Shown: positions 7,990-16,229 of the stretch, in pieces
Layout: every line of letters begins with the position of its first letter
Numbering within the stretch: the first letter of the stretch is position 1
Assembly: GCA_030531215.1 (NCBI GenBank)
Contig: JAUNNY010000009.1
Location: forward strand, 1-45,135
DNA: 45,135 nt
Direction of reading: 5' to 3'
Source of the DNA: Erysipelotrichaceae bacterium
Lineage (GTDB): Bacteria; Bacillota_I; Bacilli_A; Erysipelotrichales; Erysipelotrichaceae
Notes under the pieces: generated by a model
Databases searched by the model: none
What the model was told of the DNA's origin: nothing
Seen by the model: the letters and a program-made list of their open reading frames with translations, nothing else
Made by a program: the position numbers and the translations under genes

Positions 7990-9180
7990 TTATTTAAGAT
8001 TATAATATTCTTTAACAAATTCTATGTAGGTGGCTACAGCAACATCTAAGCAATCTTCATCAATCTTAAATTTAGAACTATGATGAACCTTGTCTGCTCC
8101 TATTGTTTCGTTTCGACATCCGATAAAACCATATGCACATGGCGCAATATCGCAATATTCCGCAAAATCTTCGCTGCCCATTATTAACTCGGTGTTAATG
8201 AAGTTATCTTCACCAACCACTTTCTTATATGCACATGATGTAATTTCTGTTAGCCTATCATCTGTTCTTAAGGCAGAAATAGAACCGCCGTATTCTACAA
8301 CAGCTTGGCATCCATATGCTTTAGCAGTATTTTCTGCTATCTCTTCAATTCTTGAACACATTGTTGCATCCATTTGTTTTGAAGTAAATCTTGTTGTACC
8401 TATTATTTTGCAATCATCACATATTGCATTGAATTGTTTACCACCATTGATTCCGCCAACACAGACAACAGCTGAATCCATAGCAGAAATATTATTACTA
8501 GTAATAGTTTGTAAAGCTAAGACAATAGCACTAGCAGCTACCAAAGGATTTTTTGTCGTTTCTAGCGTTGAGCCATGTCCGCCTTTACCGATGACATTAA
8601 TATTGAAGATACGAGCCCCTGTCATAAATGAACCGGATTTTGTTCCAACTTTTCCTATATCATATGGTGACCAAACATGTTGACCATAAAATGCCTTAAC
8701 ATCATTTAATTTACCACTACCAATTACTGCTTTAGCACCGGCTGCAGTCTCTTCTCCTGGTTGGAATAGTAAATAGATTTTTCCAGGGAATTTGTGCTCA
8801 TATTTTTGTTTTAGAATTATACCTGCTGATAAAAGTGTTGCAGTATGTGCATCGTGACCACATGCATGCATTAAACCCTCATTCTTAGAACGAAATTCAA
8901 AAGATTTTGGTTCAACAACATTTAAAGCATCAATATCACCTCTTAATGCAAGGATATTATCACTATTGCCATCGCCTTCGATAATACCAATTGTTCCTGT
9001 TTCAGAAGCTTCAATCCAAGCTATACCAGCTTTGTCTAATTCTTCTCTTATCTTTTTTGTTGTCTCATATTCTTTCAAACCAATCTCTGGATGTTCATGA
9101 AAATGACGTCTTAAATTAAGCGTGTAATCATGTTTTTCTAATACAAGTTTTTCTAATTCTTTATCTTTGATTTCAATCAT
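7990..9180 (-). CDS. M20 family metallo-amidohydrolase (N-acyl-amino-acid type)
   Basis: 396 residues, usual length for M20D amidohydrolases (HipO/AmaA-like). Signature segments: ALRGDIDALNV, HACGHDAHTATLL (metal His/Asp), LLFQPGEE (catalytic Glu), GQHVWS, MGSEDFAEY and a C-terminal VHHSSKF. These enzymes hydrolyse N-acyl amino acids, hippurate-like amides or small peptides with two divalent metals; cytosolic. Its ATG overlaps the stop of the upstream alpha/beta hydrolase gene (TAATG), so the two are co-translated and probably act together on peptides or amides. Confidence 0.88.
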   Translation of the reverse strand: MIEIKDKELEKLVLEKHDYTLNLRRHFHEHPEIGLKEYETTKKIREELDKAGIAWIEASETGTIGIIEGDGNSDNILALRGDIDALNVVEPKSFEFRSKNEGLMHACGHDAHTATLLSAGIILKQKYEHKFPGKIYLLFQPGEETAAGAKAVIGSGKLNDVKAFYGQHVWSPYDIGKVGTKSGSFMTGARIFNINVIGKGGHGSTLETTKNPLVAASAIVLALQTITSNNISAMDSAVVCVGGINGGKQFNAICDDCKIIGTTRFTSKQMDATMCSRIEEIAENTAKAYGCQAVVEYGGSISALRTDDRLTEITSCAYKKVVGEDNFINTELIMGSEDFAEYCDIAPCAYGFIGCRNETIGADKVHHSSKFKIDEDCLDVAVATYIEFVKEYYNLK

Positions 9181-10055
9181 TATTTTTTGAATGTCCTATT
9201 TACAAAATCTTTAACTAAAGGAAGTACTTGCTCTGGGAAATCAGCAAAGATTTCATGAGATGCATCTTTGATAGCGTGGAATTCACATCCAGGAATTGCA
9301 TCAGCTATTTCTTTATTTGCTTCATAATCACAAATAAAATCTTTTTCACCACATAATTCTAAAACAGGAAGATTAACTTTCTTTAAGTCTTCACTGTAGT
9401 CATAGCATGTCATATCACCTTTAGCCATTTGATAATTGATAACATCGTTGCTCATTATGGCGCGCATATTACCATTACAATATGCTTCTGGATCATAATG
9501 ACCTTTTGCATGATATAAACTACCCATTCTACTCATGTAGTCTTTAAGATCTAACTTGCCCATATATAAATCTTGATGCATCCATAAATCGTATTGTTCA
9601 GGTGTGCCAAACTCTTTAACATGTCCAGCAATTCTCATTGCATCTACGCATTTATAGCTAGGCGATGTGCACGCGATGATTGCACCATATAGATGCTCAG
9701 GATGATTAATTACATAATATTGTGCTTTCATACCACCATATGATTGGCCAATGATATAAATCTTATCTAATCCCAAATATTCTCTAAGTGCTTCTAAATC
9801 TTCAACATTTTGTTTCATTGAATTTGTTGTAGCATCAATGTGATTGCTCAAACCACAATTTCTATCATCAACATAAACTAGTTGAAATATTTCTTTTAAA
9901 AAAGCATATTGATCAACATATAATGAATGATCTCCACCAGGTCCACCGTGTAAAACAAAACACACTGGTTTTTCTTTCATCTTTGGACCATCTGGTTCAT
10001 ATTGAAGACCATCTACATCGAAATAAATCTTATATCCATTTACATTAGCGTACAT
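9180..10055 (-). CDS. Alpha/beta hydrolase, proline iminopeptidase-like
   Basis: 291 residues. The oxyanion segment HGGPGGDH, nucleophile elbow GQSYGGMKAQYY (Ser), acid region GEKDFICDYE and C-terminal DASHEIFADFPEQV (His) match S33 proline iminopeptidases, which release N-terminal proline or other residues from peptides. No signal peptide. A good Shine-Dalgarno (AAGGAGAA) precedes the ATG; first gene of a two-gene unit with the M20 amidohydrolase. Substrate could also be a small amide or lactone. Confidence 0.85.
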   Translation of the reverse strand: MYANVNGYKIYFDVDGLQYEPDGPKMKEKPVCFVLHGGPGGDHSLYVDQYAFLKEIFQLVYVDDRNCGLSNHIDATTNSMKQNVEDLEALREYLGLDKIYIIGQSYGGMKAQYYVINHPEHLYGAIIACTSPSYKCVDAMRIAGHVKEFGTPEQYDLWMHQDLYMGKLDLKDYMSRMGSLYHAKGHYDPEAYCNGNMRAIMSNDVINYQMAKGDMTCYDYSEDLKKVNLPVLELCGEKDFICDYEANKEIADAIPGCEFHAIKDASHEIFADFPEQVLPLVKDFVNRTFKK

Positions 10056-10124
10056 AAACTAATTCTCCTTTTTTCTATATTAATATTATCACTGACGACA
10101 ACAATGTAAATATAAATAATTAAA

Positions 10125-10151
10125 AACCTTGGATTATTCTTTTCCAAGGTT
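10125..10151 (-). terminator. Intrinsic terminator after the flavin oxidoreductase
   Basis: 9-bp arms AACCTTGGA and TCCAAGGTT with a 9-nt loop; on the minus strand the stem is followed by TTTTTAATTATTT. It lies about 50 bp downstream of the minus-strand flavoenzyme gene. Confidence 0.75.
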
Positions 10152-10170
10152 TACAAGAAAATTGAATAAT

Positions 10171-10193
10171 GTTAAAACTCCTATGGTTTTAAC
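10171..10193 (-). terminator. Second stem-loop in the same intergenic gap
   Basis: 8-bp arms GTTAAAAC and GTTTTAAC around a 7-nt loop, just after the stop of the flavoenzyme gene and before the main terminator. No clear T tract; could be an mRNA 3' stabilising stem. Confidence 0.4.
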
Positions 10194-10202
10194 TAATGTC
10201 TT

Positions 10203-12254
10203 CTATATTCTCATGGCAACTTCATAAGCACGCCATATTACAGTTCTTAAATTACCAATTTGTTTACAATCGCCAACTAATTTAACTTTCCTAGTTTCTT
10301 CTACTAGTGGTGTTGGAATATATCCGATAGAAGAAATTACGCTATCACATTTAATCGTGATATCGTTACCCTTCTTATCTGCACATATGATTTCATCATC
10401 TTTAACTTCTTTAATTTGTGTTTCTAAATATACAGGAACATTATTTAAAGCAAACCATTCCCTTAAGTATGATGAGTTAGCTAAACATACACCTTTTTGG
10501 GCAACTAAATCATCTTTCATTTCAACAATTATTGGTTTTTTATTTTGAAGTGCTAGTTCATATGCAATCTCACAACCAGTTAGTCCTCCGCCGATTACCG
10601 CAACAGTCTCGCCAACTTCTTTTCCATTTAAGTAATCACAAGCTTCGATTGTCTTTTCAAAACCAGGAATTGGAAGTTTGCGAGGTTTTGATCCAGTAGC
10701 AATTACAATATCTTTTCCTTCAAACTTTGATAAATCTTCTATCTTTTCATTAAAATGGATTTCAATATTCAAATCATTCATTTGTTTGATATACCACTTT
10801 AACAAATCTCTTAATTTTCCTTTATAACTTTCAGCAGAAGCTGGAATAAATGTTCCACCAAGTTTATCACTAGCTTCATAGATTATTGGTTTATGTCCTC
10901 TTAGTTTTAGTACTCTAGCGGTTTCCATACCGCCAATACCGCCACCAATAATAATTACTTCTTTAGGATTATCTGCCTTTTTGATGTAATGCTTTTCTTT
11001 TTGCATTGTTTCAGCATTTACAGCACATCTTGCAAGATGAAGTGAATCAGAAAGCTCTTGGTCGTTTGGTACGCCTTTATAATGACACATGTTGAAACAA
11101 CCATTATGGCATAAGATGCATGGACGAATATCATCCATTTGATCATTGATTAGTTTCGTTACCCATGATGTATCTGCTAAAAATTGTCTCGCAAATCCAG
11201 CGCCGTCTAATTTTCCATCAGCAATTTCTTTTGCAGCAACTGCAGGATCCATTCTTCCAGCACAAACAACTGGAATATCTACAAAATTCTTAATATGTTC
11301 TACATCTTCAAGATTACAGTTTTCAGGCATATAGATTGGTGGATGTGCCCAATACCAAGCATCATAAGTACCGTTGTCACAATTCAACATATCATATCCT
11401 GCATCTTGTAGATACTTAGCAGCTTTTTCTGATTCGGCCATATCTCGGCCAACCTCAACATAATCTTCACCAGGCAAAGCTCCTTCTCTAAAACCTTTAG
11501 TTTTTGATACTACCGAATACCTTAATGAAACCGGAAAATCATCACCACATTCTTTTTTAATTGCTTTAACAATTTCAACAGCGAACCTATACTTATTTTC
11601 AAAAGATCCACCATATTCATCGGTTCTCTTATTTACATAATTCAATGTAAATTGATCTAGAAGATATCCTTCATGAACAGCATGAACTTCAACACCATCA
11701 ACACCAGCGTCTTTCAATTTTTTACTAGTCTTTCCAAACGCATCAATAAATTCTTGAATCTCTTCTTTGCTCATAGCTCTAGATGGAACCTTATCAGACC
11801 ATCTATTTGGGCTTTCGGATGCTGTAGCCGTTATCTTATCTAAATCCATAAAAGGTTTAGATATAACTCTTAATATAGGATTAGTATATAATTTTTCCAT
11901 CATTCCACTAACTGTAAACGATCTACCAAACCCTGCAGTAAGTTGTACAAATAACTTAGCTCCTGTCTTATGAAATTCAGGCATCCATTTAGCTAAATCT
12001 TCATACATCTTATCTTTCTTATGAAGCCATTGGCCAAACATTGGATTATACACAGGTTGACAACCAGGCAGTACCAAACCACAATTATTTTTCGCAACTT
12101 CTAAAATAAAATCTGCACCAGCTTTATCAAAATGATTGTTTTCCATCCATCCTAATAAATTGGTACCACCCATAGAAGTCAAAACTATTCTATTTTTAAT
12201 TTCACAATTACCTATTTTCCAAGGTGTAAATAAACCTTCATATTTTTTATCCAT
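10203..12254 (-). CDS. NADH:flavin oxidoreductase, old yellow enzyme family with Fe-S and FAD/NAD domains
   Basis: 683 residues, standard for the 2,4-dienoyl-CoA reductase / enoate reductase / BaiCD-BaiH group. Residues 1-370 form the FMN TIM barrel (VEVHAVHEGYLLDQF, NKRTDEYGG). A [4Fe-4S] site follows in CILCHNGCFNMC and ARCAVN, then an FAD/NAD module with IIGGGIGGMETARV and VIGGGLTGCEIA. Such enzymes reduce conjugated C=C bonds in fatty acids, cinnamates or steroids using NAD(P)H in anaerobes; the exact substrate cannot be read from sequence. Start supported by GTGAGG upstream. Single-gene unit with terminators downstream. Confidence 0.88.
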   Translation of the reverse strand: MDKKYEGLFTPWKIGNCEIKNRIVLTSMGGTNLLGWMENNHFDKAGADFILEVAKNNCGLVLPGCQPVYNPMFGQWLHKKDKMYEDLAKWMPEFHKTGAKLFVQLTAGFGRSFTVSGMMEKLYTNPILRVISKPFMDLDKITATASESPNRWSDKVPSRAMSKEEIQEFIDAFGKTSKKLKDAGVDGVEVHAVHEGYLLDQFTLNYVNKRTDEYGGSFENKYRFAVEIVKAIKKECGDDFPVSLRYSVVSKTKGFREGALPGEDYVEVGRDMAESEKAAKYLQDAGYDMLNCDNGTYDAWYWAHPPIYMPENCNLEDVEHIKNFVDIPVVCAGRMDPAVAAKEIADGKLDGAGFARQFLADTSWVTKLINDQMDDIRPCILCHNGCFNMCHYKGVPNDQELSDSLHLARCAVNAETMQKEKHYIKKADNPKEVIIIGGGIGGMETARVLKLRGHKPIIYEASDKLGGTFIPASAESYKGKLRDLLKWYIKQMNDLNIEIHFNEKIEDLSKFEGKDIVIATGSKPRKLPIPGFEKTIEACDYLNGKEVGETVAVIGGGLTGCEIAYELALQNKKPIIVEMKDDLVAQKGVCLANSSYLREWFALNNVPVYLETQIKEVKDDEIICADKKGNDITIKCDSVISSIGYIPTPLVEETRKVKLVGDCKQIGNLRTVIWRAYEVAMRI

Positions 12255-12330
12255 AACAAAACCTCACTTGTTAATATTTTAACATGTTATTGTTTTACAA
12301 CGATGAATAATATTAAAATGGGATATTTAT

Positions 12331-13074
12331 CTAGTGAAAAATAAATTCTAATATCGCATTTAAAGTCTGTTCTATCTGTTCTTCTTGACTAATCGTCGGT
12401 TCCAAATCTTCTGGCGCTAATCCATAATCACCAAAATAAGAATGACATCCACCTTCTATTACTATTTCTTGGTAATCTCTTGGTAGATATTTTTTATTTT
12501 CTTCATACTTTGTTTTATTCATTACACCATCTAATGAACCGTATATACTTAATGCTTTTAGATTTGTATTGGATAAGTCTTTTGCAGGATAACCTGCTAA
12601 TAAAATAAGTCCTTTATAATCATCTACATGCTTTTCTAGATATTCAGTTGAAACATAAGCACCCATGGAATGTCCGCCAATATACCAATCGGATACATTA
12701 GGAAAATAATCACGCTTAGCATCTGCTACATTTGGGTCAAATAATGGCATATCAAAATTTGCTTTTAGTAAAATACACAATATACCATTATTAGCTAATT
12801 TATCCATCAAAGAAGAATATGACTTGTGGTCAACAAATCCACCCTGATAAAAAATAAATCCTGCTTTAGGATTGTTTGGCACAAAACACAATGAACCATC
12901 TTCTAATGTCTCTATTTGATAATCATGTTCTTCTTCAAGTATTTTATATGCTTCGTCACTACCTTTATATGTTTTGCGTAAGATACCTTTATAATAAAGA
13001 GCTCCACAGCTAATACTCGCAACAATCAACAATGATACTAATATTATTAAAATTGTTTTTTTGTTTTTCTTCAT
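12331..13074 (-). CDS. Membrane-anchored alpha/beta hydrolase
   Basis: 247 residues. An N-terminal hydrophobic segment (about 7-27) anchors or exports it; the body has the nucleophile elbow GGHSMGAYVS, an acid in YGSLDGVMN and the histidine in EGGCHSYFGDYG, the triad of the Abhydrolase_5 family. The substrate is unknown, probably an ester or amide at the cell surface. The ATG overlaps the stop of the phosphatase gene by 4 nt, placing it last in the serpin operon. Confidence 0.8.
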   Translation of the reverse strand: MKKNKKTILIILVSLLIVASISCGALYYKGILRKTYKGSDEAYKILEEEHDYQIETLEDGSLCFVPNNPKAGFIFYQGGFVDHKSYSSLMDKLANNGILCILLKANFDMPLFDPNVADAKRDYFPNVSDWYIGGHSMGAYVSTEYLEKHVDDYKGLILLAGYPAKDLSNTNLKALSIYGSLDGVMNKTKYEENKKYLPRDYQEIVIEGGCHSYFGDYGLAPEDLEPTISQEEQIEQTLNAILEFIFH

Positions 13075-14192
13075 TGTGCAATCTTCCCTATTAATAAATC
13101 AATTTCTTCTAAACTCATACCACCATATTCTAAATATGCTTTAGCACCCTCAACTATATTTTCGTTGGTAATTAATTCTAATGAATCCTTACTAGTTAAG
13201 TAAGTTATAAAATCAGTAAATTTAATATCATAGTACGCATCATACATCTTTTCATTATTTTCCTTAGTTAAAAAGAACAAATTAGAATATGTAAGCATAT
13301 AATCATATTCTAATTCTTCCATACTTGCGTTACATAAAGCTTCCAACAGCAAAGATACAAAGCCTGTTCTATCTTTGCCTTCAACACAATGTATCAAATA
13401 TGGACCATCATTATTTATTATTTGTCTTAATCCATTTACTACTTTATTTGCATATTCTTGTTTACGATAATCTGAAGATATGTCTAAACCATAAACGTGT
13501 CCTGTATCATAAACACTACGCCAATAAGGAATATTTACATCTTTGTTATCATAGTGATTTTTGATTTCTTCTTCAGAATCTGACAAGTCAATAATTGTAT
13601 TAATTTTATATTTTTCACATAGACCAGAAACGCACTCTGCTCTATTATATGTATTATCACAAGGAGTAGCTGATCGATAGATAATGTCAGAATTGATATT
13701 ACCACCTGATAATGGCCTAAAGTTTCCAAATATCTCATCAGATTCGTACTTATTTCTGTCTAAAGATGTATAGACACTCATCGCATTTTGTATATCTAAA
13801 TACTTACCTACTTCATTTAATTCAATAGTGGCAGTAACATTCTCATTTAATTTTCCTTCTTCATATGTTCCAATTCCATTATTGTAGTTTACTTCTATAT
13901 ATGGATAACCAGGATAAGCTATTAATAACGGCAAATCATTTCTTACAAAATAGCCCGTATAAAAAGGAATATCATAGAAACTATAACCATTGGAAAAGAT
14001 AACATTAACTGAGTCTCCATATCTAAAACCAAGTTCGCAAAACTCATCAATAGTTTTGTGTATATATGTACCTCCAAACTTGGTATCTTCTTCAATGGTT
14101 AAATCAGTGACAACTAATTCATGATTACAACCGACCAAAGAAATAAGGAGTAAAACAATTACTAATATTTTATTAATCTTTTTTATTTTCAT
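13071..14192 (-). CDS. Lipoprotein tyrosine-phosphatase-like protein
   Basis: 373 residues. A lipoprotein signal (hydrophobic run then LVGC, lipobox Cys near 22) puts it outside the membrane. The C-terminal half carries the CX5R phosphatase loop HCVEGKDRTG and the upstream IDLSDSEEE region of the bacterial Y_phosphatase3 family. The N-terminal half has SAM-hydrolase-like strands (FGGTYIHKTIDEF) found in other secreted members of this group. Its start lies inside the 3' end of the serpin gene (20-nt overlap), showing translational coupling. Extracellular phosphatase acting on phosphoproteins, phosphoinositides or nucleotides is possible. Confidence 0.78.
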   Translation of the reverse strand: MKIKKINKILVIVLLLISLVGCNHELVVTDLTIEEDTKFGGTYIHKTIDEFCELGFRYGDSVNVIFSNGYSFYDIPFYTGYFVRNDLPLLIAYPGYPYIEVNYNNGIGTYEEGKLNENVTATIELNEVGKYLDIQNAMSVYTSLDRNKYESDEIFGNFRPLSGGNINSDIIYRSATPCDNTYNRAECVSGLCEKYKINTIIDLSDSEEEIKNHYDNKDVNIPYWRSVYDTGHVYGLDISSDYRKQEYANKVVNGLRQIINNDGPYLIHCVEGKDRTGFVSLLLEALCNASMEELEYDYMLTYSNLFFLTKENNEKMYDAYYDIKFTDFITYLTSKDSLELITNENIVEGAKAYLEYGGMSLEEIDLLIGKIAQ

Positions 14193-15270
14193 TTGGATTC
14201 TTGATTGTGCCTATAAATAAAGGCATACGATTATGCTCGACCGCAAACATAAATGGTCTATTAAAAATTAGGTCAATTTCTTCAGATGCCATAAATGGTA
14301 TACCTTTTATTAAAATTGCCATTTCAACATAAGAAGCAGCTTCGATACCACTTTCATCAATCTTCAATCTAGATGCTTGATTAGCTTTCGCAAGACATAC
14401 TTCTTTTTCATCAGTGATAGGAGCAAAATCTGCCTCATATATATCCATAGCTTTTCTAATTCCTAGTTTATTTAATTGAGCAAGCAAATCGCCATCTGCT
14501 TTAATATCGAATTTAGGTAATGATAAATTTATATGATAATCGTGCCCATATACACAATCTTCTTTGCCTTCTAACAAACAAATTAAATCTTCATCATTAT
14601 TTATATCACTTGGTTTATATCCTTCGTTAGGCAAAATAAATAACATTGAGCCTATACCAAGTATAGGAAGTCTAATTGCTTTAAAATGTTCACCACACAA
14701 TACGAAATCACTATATAATCTATTCATAAATTCGCATTCTATTTTTTCTTCTTCATTGATAAAAAATGTTCTATTTTCAGTTCTGTTCTTTTCAAAATTA
14801 TCGGCCCATTTTCCTTTTAGATAGATGGCAGAAAACAATTCCATTATTGTATCAGCGCTCATTTGAATGTTTCCGACATTATCTTCTAATAAATTACCTG
14901 TATTTTTATTCAACCAATCATGTAGCTTATTATTAAAATCTTCATCGCCCATCGCACCTATTTCAATGGTACTATCGTTGTCTTTACATATTTGATTAAC
15001 AACATCTTCTTTAAAACTACGGCTATTATTTAACCACAAAGAAGAATTTAGAGATAGCTTAGTTTCTTCTTCCTCTACATTAAAGGCATTACGTATTGCT
15101 TCAGTTCTAGATAATAATTCTTCTTCACTTACTTCTAATACATCTAATATTTCTTTTTTTGTCTCACCTGCTGCAGTTTGTGCCAACAAACATAAAGCAT
15201 AGTATACAGCTATAGGAGAAAACACAAAATTTCTATCTGTTTCATTTATATTTGTAATTATGTTTCGCAT
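14173..15270 (-). CDS. Serpin family serine protease inhibitor, no signal peptide
   Basis: 365 residues. Serpin hallmarks: NFVFSPIAVYYALCLLAQTA near the N-terminus (helix B region), NSSLWLN, FSAIYLKGKWADNF, the hinge ESGIEAAS at 306-313 and the C-terminal NRPFMFAVEHN and PLFIGTI. The hinge (Glu P17, Gly P15, Glu P13, small residues at P12-P10) is of inhibitory type; counting from P17 predicts Lys322-Gly323 as the P1-P1' bond, implying a trypsin-like target. The N-terminus begins at helix B, so helix A appears absent or very short, and there is no secretion signal. Strong GGAGG before the ATG. Second gene of an operon with a small unknown protein upstream and an overlapping phosphatase downstream. 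Confidence 0.9.
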   Translation of the reverse strand: MRNIITNINETDRNFVFSPIAVYYALCLLAQTAAGETKKEILDVLEVSEEELLSRTEAIRNAFNVEEEETKLSLNSSLWLNNSRSFKEDVVNQICKDNDSTIEIGAMGDEDFNNKLHDWLNKNTGNLLEDNVGNIQMSADTIMELFSAIYLKGKWADNFEKNRTENRTFFINEEEKIECEFMNRLYSDFVLCGEHFKAIRLPILGIGSMLFILPNEGYKPSDINNDEDLICLLEGKEDCVYGHDYHINLSLPKFDIKADGDLLAQLNKLGIRKAMDIYEADFAPITDEKEVCLAKANQASRLKIDESGIEAASYVEMAILIKGIPFMASEEIDLIFNRPFMFAVEHNRMPLFIGTIKNPNENKKD

Positions 15271-15300
15271 ATAAAACCTCCAAATACTCTTATATTATAA

Positions 15301-15669
15301 CTAATCTAAACGATCAATAATATCCGGATATATCATTTTTATTATTTTAATTAATGGTTTTAGCTCTTTTGGTATATCTCCTGAATGATATTCTACAACT
15401 CTCGAAATTGCACCATCTAAATAAAAGATCTTATTAGTTGGTGTATCTAAAAATAATTGCGTGTCATCTTTTTCGATGGATGAAAAATCAGTTTGTTCAA
15501 GTAAACGTATAGCTCTTTTGGTTTGTTTATCATCTAAGGTAAATTCTTCTTCTTTTTTTCCTAGTTCGGGATAAAATACTTCATATTTGCCTCTTCCGCC
15601 ATCATCTAAATCTAAAAATAAACTAAAATAACCTATATAACTGATATTACTAATTATTAATTTTTTCAT
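15301..15669 (-). CDS. Hypothetical 122-residue protein, first in serpin operon
   Basis: Not recognised. A small, acidic, probably cytosolic alpha/beta protein: an N-terminal strand-rich half (LFLDLDDGGRGKYEVFY), a helical middle (KQTKRAIRLLEQTDF) and a C-terminal helix (LKPLIKIIKMIYP). No signal peptide, cysteine motif or membrane segment. AAGGAGG precedes the start and it sits 30 bp before the serpin on the same strand. Possibly a serpin-associated or immunity-like factor, but only position suggests this. Confidence 0.65.
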   Translation of the reverse strand: MKKLIISNISYIGYFSLFLDLDDGGRGKYEVFYPELGKKEEEFTLDDKQTKRAIRLLEQTDFSSIEKDDTQLFLDTPTNKIFYLDGAISRVVEYHSGDIPKELKPLIKIIKMIYPDIIDRLD

Positions 15670-15686
15670 TTTTCCTCCTTAATAAA

Positions 15687-15711
15687 ATGTAATTGCTTAA
15701 CGCAATTACAT
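15687..15711 (-). terminator. Stem-loop between the defence-like pair and the serpin operon
   Basis: 10-bp arms ATGTAATTGC and GCAATTACAT, 5-nt loop, followed on the minus strand by TTTTATT and then the ribosome site of the 122-residue protein gene. Likely terminator of the helicase-HTH unit. Confidence 0.65.
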
Positions 15712-15755
15712 AGTATAAGAAATAATCATATGATATGTCTCTTTAGAAACGACAT

Positions 15756-16229
15756 TTAATATTTAGATATAGGTTTCAAATTGAAAGACATTAGTGCATC
15801 ATCTACATCAAATAAGGTATAATCTTTTTTCTTCTCTAAAAATAAACGAATTATTAAATCGGAATTAGTACTGTGACCCAAGGCATAGCCAGCTCTTTCA
15901 AGTAAATCTTCTGCGGTATCTATGTCTAAATTTAAGGCGATACAAAAAGCTAAAACGGTATTCCTTGAAGGATTATAGTTTTTATTACTTCTAATCTTTG
16001 AAAACAACCTTCTATCTATATTAGCTTTACCATATGCTTGAGAATCACTTAGTTTTCTTTCGTCAATTAATTTTAATAAAGTTTCAGAAAAAGTAGCTTC
16101 TGGTTTTAAATCAATATCAAGCGCCTGACCACAAACACACAAAAAATCATTTGGATAATATAGATCTTCTTCGACATAGTTATCCTTAATGTATTTTTCT
16201 ATTTCTTTATATAATTCTTTACTAATCAT
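15756..16229 (-). CDS. HTH (XRE-like) partner of the DUF2075 helicase
   Basis: 157 residues. The middle has an XRE-type helix-turn-helix: FSETLLKLIDERKLSD, then NIDRRLFSKIRSNKNYNPSR and TVLAFCIALNLDIDTAEDLL, followed by AGYALGHS and SDLIIRLF. This arrangement is widespread as a small HTH protein found beside defence and stress genes. Its ATG lies inside the helicase gene stop (8-nt overlap), so the two are translationally coupled. It may act as the regulator or as a nucleic-acid recognition subunit of the pair. Confidence 0.75.
   Translation of the reverse strand: MISKELYKEIEKYIKDNYVEEDLYYPNDFLCVCGQALDIDLKPEATFSETLLKLIDERKLSDSQAYGKANIDRRLFSKIRSNKNYNPSRNTVLAFCIALNLDIDTAEDLLERAGYALGHSTNSDLIIRLFLEKKKDYTLFDVDDALMSFNLKPISKY

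Noticed and set aside
8090-8683. 197-codon plus-strand frame opposite the M20 gene
   Set aside because: It is a shadow of a well-conserved M20 coding sequence and has no ribosome site or family match.
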